From IMG/VR virus record IMGVR_UViG_3300010370_005091, positions 1 to 20,720 of that record: a stretch of DNA of 20,720 nt. The stretch is one strand, 5' to 3'. Below, piece after piece: positions 18,642-20,720 of the stretch. Under the pieces are notes generated by a model, which was given only the letters and a program-made list of their open reading frames with translations, did no database searches and was not told the DNA's origin. Both the position numbers and the translations under genes were made by a program. This DNA comes from a virus. Numbering within the stretch: the stretch's first letter is position 1; each line of letters starts with the position of its first letter.

Positions 18642-18995
18642 TTAACCCTCTAAATGATCAAAGTAGTCGTCTGCTACTGAAAAACTAGATCCACACCCGC
18701 AAGAAGTTTCTGCATTAGGATTTTTAATTCTAAAGCTTTCGCCATTTAGATCATCTTTAAAATCTATCTCTGCTCCTTGCAGATATTGCATACTCATTGC
18801 ATCTACTAATACTTTAAAATTGCCTAATGGTATTTCGAAATCGTCTTCATTTTGGTCTTCGTCAAACGTGAATCCGTATTGCATTCCACTGCACCCTCCA
18901 CCTTGTACAAAAGTTCTTAAAGATAATTTCGGATTATTTTCTTCTTCTAATAACGATAAAATTTTAATTTTCGCGTTTTCGCTAATGGTTATCAT
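18642..18995 (-). CDS. erpA: A-type iron-sulfur cluster carrier, ErpA/IscA/HesB family
   Basis: A 117-residue protein of normal family length with a ~10-residue acidic/aromatic C-terminal extension. The three cluster-binding cysteines are present: C35 in GGGCSG and C99 and C101 in [10 protein letters not shown]. The sequence between them ([48 protein letters not shown]) resembles bacterial ErpA more than IscA or SufA, judged by memory of those sequences. Family members take Fe-S clusters from a scaffold such as IscU or SufB and pass them to apo-proteins in the cytoplasm. Here it is the first gene of the tail-fibre block, ends 1 nt before the giant gene, and sits behind a perfect late promoter (TATAAATA, 21 nt upstream), with AAAGGG as ribosome-binding site. 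No scaffold or desulfurase gene is nearby, so it would draw on host clusters. Its target, host enzyme or phage protein, is unknown. Confidence 0.93.
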   Translation of the reverse strand: MITISENAKIKILSLLEEENNPKLSLRTFVQGGGCSGMQYGFTFDEDQNEDDFEIPLGNFKVLVDAMSMQYLQGAEIDFKDDLNGESFRIKNPNAETSCGCGSSFSVADDYFDHLEG

Positions 18996-19015
18996 TGTTT
19001 TTAGGCCCTTTTTAA

Positions 19016-19023
19016 TATTTATA
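19016..19023 (-). promoter_or_regulatory. Perfect T4-type late promoter for the Fe-S carrier / tail-fibre block
   Basis: The minus strand reads TATAAATA, identical to the late octamer recognised by the phage late sigma factor gp55 with gp33/gp45 in T4. The last A is 21 nt from the ErpA start codon. With T4 geometry the transcript would start about 6 nt past the octamer, leaving a leader of about 15 nt that contains AAAGGG. Confidence 0.75.
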
Positions 19024-19036
19024 GAATATTTCTATA
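19020..19036. promoter_or_regulatory. 7-bp perfect inverted repeat in the ErpA / zinc-finger divergent promoter region
   Basis: TATAGAA-TAT-TTCTATA is a perfect palindrome with a 3-nt centre. The left arm overlaps the late promoter on the minus strand and the right arm overlaps a TATAAC -10-like element (19033-19038) on the plus strand. That placement would suit an operator controlling both genes, but an AT-rich region makes chance symmetry possible. Confidence 0.35.
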
Positions 19037-19038
19037 AC
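19033..19038 (+). promoter_or_regulatory. Possible sigma70-like -10 element for the zinc-finger gene
   Basis: TATAAC matches the TATAAT consensus at five of six positions and would give a start near 19045 and a leader of about 12 nt. The -35 position 17 nt upstream (TTTTAA) is poor. No late octamer sits at the usual distance on this strand, so an early or host-type promoter is the better guess. Confidence 0.25.
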
Positions 19039-19056
19039 CTTAATGTAAATATTAAG

Positions 19057-19344
19057 ATGTATTTAAAAGAAGAAAAGACCTATAAAAATTTTACTAGGAC
19101 TAGCAAATTAGGAAATGTTCATCATTATACTAGGGTAGAAATTATAGCATTTTTTAGATGCGATAGTTGCTTTATGATTTTTACCCGACCTAGGCAACGT
19201 ATGAGTCCAAAAAGATTAAACAACAACTATTTCCATTGTTGTGAAAACTGTGATGCTAAACGTTTTGCACAACGTAAAGGTGTAGAACGAAGGAATATAT
19301 GGGATATGCCTGTAAGCAGTGAATTAGATATTAGTAGACTGTAA
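19057..19344 (+). CDS. Small CxxC...CxxC zinc-finger-like protein of unknown function
   Basis: A 95-residue basic protein. It has two CxxC pairs, C35-x2-C38 (FFRCDSCFMIF) and C62-x2-C65 (HCCENCDAK), separated by 23 residues, which suits a single structural zinc site (zinc ribbon or treble clef). Between and after them are basic runs (TRPRQRMSPKRLNN, KRFAQRKGVERR), so nucleic-acid binding is plausible. It ends with WDMPVSSELDISRL. I recognise the general pattern as a small conserved protein of T4-like phages but cannot name it; an HNH nuclease is not supported because no HNH core is visible. The frame extends upstream to 18820, but that part is antisense to the ErpA gene, and ATG 19057 follows the intergenic region. 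No Shine-Dalgarno sequence is evident. The 3' end overlaps the convergent SOD gene by 21 nt. Confidence 0.78.
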   Translation: MYLKEEKTYKNFTRTSKLGNVHHYTRVEIIAFFRCDSCFMIFTRPRQRMSPKRLNNNYFHCCENCDAKRFAQRKGVERRNIWDMPVSSELDISRL

Positions 19345-19890
19345 TCTTGCACCTATTACCACCCAGTTAATAATTTTCCACTGGTTTTCTAAATACTTTT
19401 TCTTGTCCCATTTGTAATCTAGAGCCCAAGCGTGTTCCCACCAGTCTACCAATAAAACTATGTCTTGCCTAATTTGATGGTTAGTGATAGTTTTAATTTC
19501 GCCGTCTTTGGCTAGATAAACCCAACCGCTTCCTTGTATACCCATAGCAACTTCTTGAAATTTATTTTTAAATGAGTCAAAAGATTTAAAATGTTCTACA
19601 ATAAAATCTAAAGCAGGCCCGTTTGGTTCATTGCTGATAACCGTTCTTTGGAATTGAGGAAATAATAAATTGTGTAAAAATGCACCTGCTTCATTAAAGT
19701 CTAGGTCTCCTTCTCGTTTATTGTAGCGATCAACATAGGTCTGTGCTAGTTTATTATAATGATAGAATATGGCATCTTCACTTAGAACAGGTTCTAAGTC
19801 GGTTTTACTATAAGGTAAAGGTAATAATTCTAGTTCCTTGCTAGGTGTATTTTCGTTTAATATAACGTTTTTTATAAAATTATAGGGCAT
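19324..19890 (-). CDS. Iron/manganese-family superoxide dismutase
   Basis: A 188-residue protein of usual length for Fe/Mn SODs, which convert superoxide to oxygen and hydrogen peroxide in the cytoplasm. The N-terminal helical domain has LPLPYSKTDLEPVLS and FYHYNKLAQTYVDRYN; the C-terminal domain has GSGWVYLAKDG and VDWWEHAWALDY. All four metal ligands can be placed: H44, H73, D149 and H153. The gateway Tyr is Y52. G69 (four before H73) and Q139 (in ITNHQI) match the Mn-type arrangement of the outer-sphere glutamine rather than the Fe-type, so manganese or cambialistic use is inferred. Oddities: the usual His pair before QTYV is Leu48-Ala49, and the Tyr-Tyr after WEHA is Trp-Ala. No signal peptide is seen. 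It starts at ATG 19890 without a Shine-Dalgarno sequence, diverges from the EF-hand gene, and overlaps the zinc-finger gene at the 3' end. Confidence 0.93.
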   Translation of the reverse strand: MPYNFIKNVILNENTPSKELELLPLPYSKTDLEPVLSEDAIFYHYNKLAQTYVDRYNKREGDLDFNEAGAFLHNLLFPQFQRTVISNEPNGPALDFIVEHFKSFDSFKNKFQEVAMGIQGSGWVYLAKDGEIKTITNHQIRQDIVLLVDWWEHAWALDYKWDKKKYLENQWKIINWVVIGARLQSTNI

Positions 19891-19903
19891 AACATTATTT
19901 AAC

Positions 19904-19911
19904 TATAAATA
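19904..19911 (+). promoter_or_regulatory. Perfect T4-type late promoter for the EF-hand gene
   Basis: TATAAATA on the plus strand, with its last A 19 nt before the ATG at 19930. The predicted transcript starts near 19917, at the edge of the AAGGAG ribosome-binding site, so the leader would be very short, about 12 nt. Confidence 0.75.
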
Positions 19912-19936
19912 TACCACAAGGAGATTAGTATGGAAA
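19908..19936 (-). promoter_or_regulatory. Candidate sigma70-like promoter for the SOD gene
   Basis: On the minus strand TTTCCA (19936-19931, four of six matches to TTGACA) is separated by exactly 17 nt from TATATT (19913-19908, five of six to TATAAT). The start would be near 19901, giving a leader of about 11 nt. It overlaps the late promoter and start codon of the divergent EF-hand gene, so the two would interfere. Confidence 0.35.
19918..19923 (+). promoter_or_regulatory. Strong ribosome-binding site of the EF-hand gene
   Basis: AAGGAG stands 6 nt before the ATG at 19930. It is the clearest Shine-Dalgarno sequence in the window and fixes this start. Confidence 0.85.
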
Positions 19937-20256
19937 TACTATTTGGAATTTTATTGCTTGTCGTTTTAGTTGGCGGTGCCTGGGTTATGTTAAACAAAGG
20001 TCGGATTGATACCAACCACGACGGGAAAATTGACGCTGAAGAAGTTAAGGCTGCTGCTGTTGAGGCAGTTAAGCCTGTAGTAGCCAAGGTAGAAGAGGCT
20101 GCTAAACCTCTTGACCTAAATAATGACGGTAAAGTCGACTTAGCGGATGCTAAAGAAGCAGTTAAGCGTGGCCGTGCTAAGGCCAAGGCCAAAGTTGAAG
20201 AAGTAAAAGAAACTGTTAAGAAGCGTACAGGGCGTAAGCCAAAGTCAGAGGCCTAA
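19930..20256 (+). CDS. Membrane-anchored EF-hand calcium-binding protein
   Basis: A 108-residue protein. Residues about 3-21 form one hydrophobic helix (ILFGILLLVVLVGGAWVML) that should anchor it in the inner membrane or act as an uncleaved signal. Two canonical 12-residue EF-hand loops follow: D27-x-N29-x-D31-G-x-I34-D35-x-x-E38 (DTNHDGKIDAEE) and D62-x-N64-x-D66-G-x-V69-D70-x-x-D73 (DLNNDGKVDLAD). The second ends in Asp rather than Glu, which often weakens calcium binding. The loops are joined by an Ala/Val/Lys helix, and the tail (residues 78-108) is an Ala/Lys/Glu helix ending very basic (VKKRTGRKPKSEA). This resembles small EF-hand or dockerin-like proteins, but there is no dockerin partner evidence. 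Function is unknown. It has a perfect late promoter and a strong ribosome-binding site, so it is probably abundant late in infection. It overlaps the convergent uvsE by 12 nt. Confidence 0.85.
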   Translation: MEILFGILLLVVLVGGAWVMLNKGRIDTNHDGKIDAEEVKAAAVEAVKPVVAKVEEAAKPLDLNNDGKVDLADAKEAVKRGRAKAKAKVEEVKETVKKRTGRKPKSEA

Positions 20257-20720
20257 TTCTTTAGCCTGCCTATGTAGTTCAAAACTGGCAAGGTTCTTTG
20301 CCTTAGACTCGCACATGATATCGAACTGATTCCAGAATCCTAAGGCCCATTCATTAACTGCGGTGTTCCAATAGAAATTACTATGGGCCCGCAGTTTTTG
20401 TTTCTTATGTCCTGATTCTAAGAGAGCCTTATGATTGGGAGGTGTTTTAGTGCAGTGCCCTACTAGAATATCTTCGCGACTAACGCTATAATGGCAAACA
20501 GGGCGCCGACCGCGCCAACTATCGATAACCCTCTTAATACGATCATCTCCTCTCTGGATATATTCGCCTTCACGAATCCAATGGTGATGAATATCAAGAA
20601 CAATAGCGACAGCATCACTAAGTTGAAGGCAATCATCGAGTCCATAACTTATTTCCTCGTTTTCGATGGTAATTGTGTTTCTTGCTTCTGGAGACAATCT
20701 CTTAAGTGCTGCTCGAATAC
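20245..20720 (-). CDS. uvsE: UV damage endonuclease UvsE/UvdE, C-terminal part; start beyond right edge
   Basis: The minus-strand frame is open at base 20720 and ends with TGA at 20247-20245, so about 158 C-terminal residues are present of a protein that is usually around 300. UvsE is a TIM-barrel, metal-dependent endonuclease that nicks DNA 5' of UV photoproducts. Metal-site motifs appear in family order: the Glu of TIENEE, D and H of LDIHHHW, the His of PVCHYSVSRED, the His of LRAHSNFY, and the Glu of DIMCESKAKN. A leucine codon TTG at 20697 could be read as a start, but upstream codons (IRAALKR) continue the family sequence (AALKRLSPEAR), so the gene is simply cut by the window. It is convergent with the EF-hand gene, overlapping 12 nt. 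Its promoter is outside. Whether the missing N-terminal half is intact cannot be seen. Confidence 0.92.
   Translation of the reverse strand, partial: IRAALKRLSPEARNTITIENEEISYGLDDCLQLSDAVAIVLDIHHHWIREGEYIQRGDDRIKRVIDSWRGRRPVCHYSVSREDILVGHCTKTPPNHKALLESGHKKQKLRAHSNFYWNTAVNEWALGFWNQFDIMCESKAKNLASFELHRQAKELGL

Noticed and set aside
18820-19056. N-terminal extension of the zinc-finger frame to give a 174-residue protein
   Set aside because: This part is antisense to the well-supported ErpA gene and its promoter, is hydrophobic low-quality sequence, and the conserved-looking protein begins at the ATG at 19057.
19899-20192. 97-residue minus-strand frame opposite the EF-hand gene
   Set aside because: The plus-strand EF-hand protein has clear loops, a late promoter and AAGGAG; the opposite frame is Ala/Ser-rich by complementarity.
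20463-20645. 60-residue hydrophobic minus-strand frame with membrane-like sequence
   Set aside because: It is an out-of-frame reading inside the UvsE gene, whose metal-site motifs are intact.
20245-20697. Complete short UvsE starting at TTG 20697
   Set aside because: Upstream codons continue the family sequence to the window edge and the usual N-terminal half is absent, so it is a cut gene and not a short one.
1-20720. tRNA genes, insertion sequences, integrase or attachment sites
   Set aside because: None was recognised; coding density leaves only short gaps of 61, 49, 39, 13 and 10 nt or less.

Overview
This window looks like part of the genome of a T4-like tailed phage (myovirus), most probably aquatic or marine. 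Three things point there. First, a long single-strand run of tail-fibre-like genes uses N-terminal and repeat modules familiar from marine T4-like phages. Second, perfect copies of the T4-type late promoter octamer TATAAATA lie upstream of two genes. Third, genes abut or overlap by a few bases, with almost no non-coding DNA. The sequence is AT-rich. There is no photosynthesis gene or other marker that fixes the host, so cyanobacterium, SAR11-like or other host stays open.

Bases 1-18995 are one minus-strand block. In transcription order it holds an ErpA-type Fe-S carrier gene (18995-18642), a giant 3171-residue mosaic structural protein (18640-9125), a 1025-residue fibre protein with WTFG-type repeats (9125-6048), a LamG-like lectin-fold protein with a GTG start (6046-5354), a collagen-like fibre protein (5343-4453), a 422-residue repeat-rich fibre protein (4403-3135), a 397-residue protein with an Mtd-N-like start (3121-1928), and a putative Ig-domain (He_PIG) protein that runs off the left edge (1926 to 1). 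Junctions are 1-nt gaps, a 1-nt overlap, or gaps of 10 to 49 nt, so the block is very probably one late operon with an internal late-promoter-like site before the 422-residue gene. Its products would form distal tail fibres or other host-contact structures.

Bases 18996-20720 are a small accessory cassette of alternating strand: a CxxC/CxxC zinc-finger-like protein (+), an Fe/Mn superoxide dismutase (-), a membrane-anchored EF-hand protein (+), and the C-terminal part of UV damage endonuclease UvsE (-, running off the right edge). Neighbours overlap tail to tail by 21 and 12 nt. They diverge from 61-nt and 39-nt intergenic regions, each of which has a perfect late promoter on one strand and a weaker sigma70-like candidate on the other.

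Taken together, the accessory genes suggest a stress and metal theme (superoxide removal, Fe-S delivery, UV-lesion repair, calcium binding) beside the host-recognition apparatus. The most notable arrangement is the Fe-S carrier placed as the promoter-proximal gene of the tail-fibre operon. No RNA gene, CRISPR array, insertion sequence or convincing terminator was seen, and no stretch over 300 bases lacks a gene.
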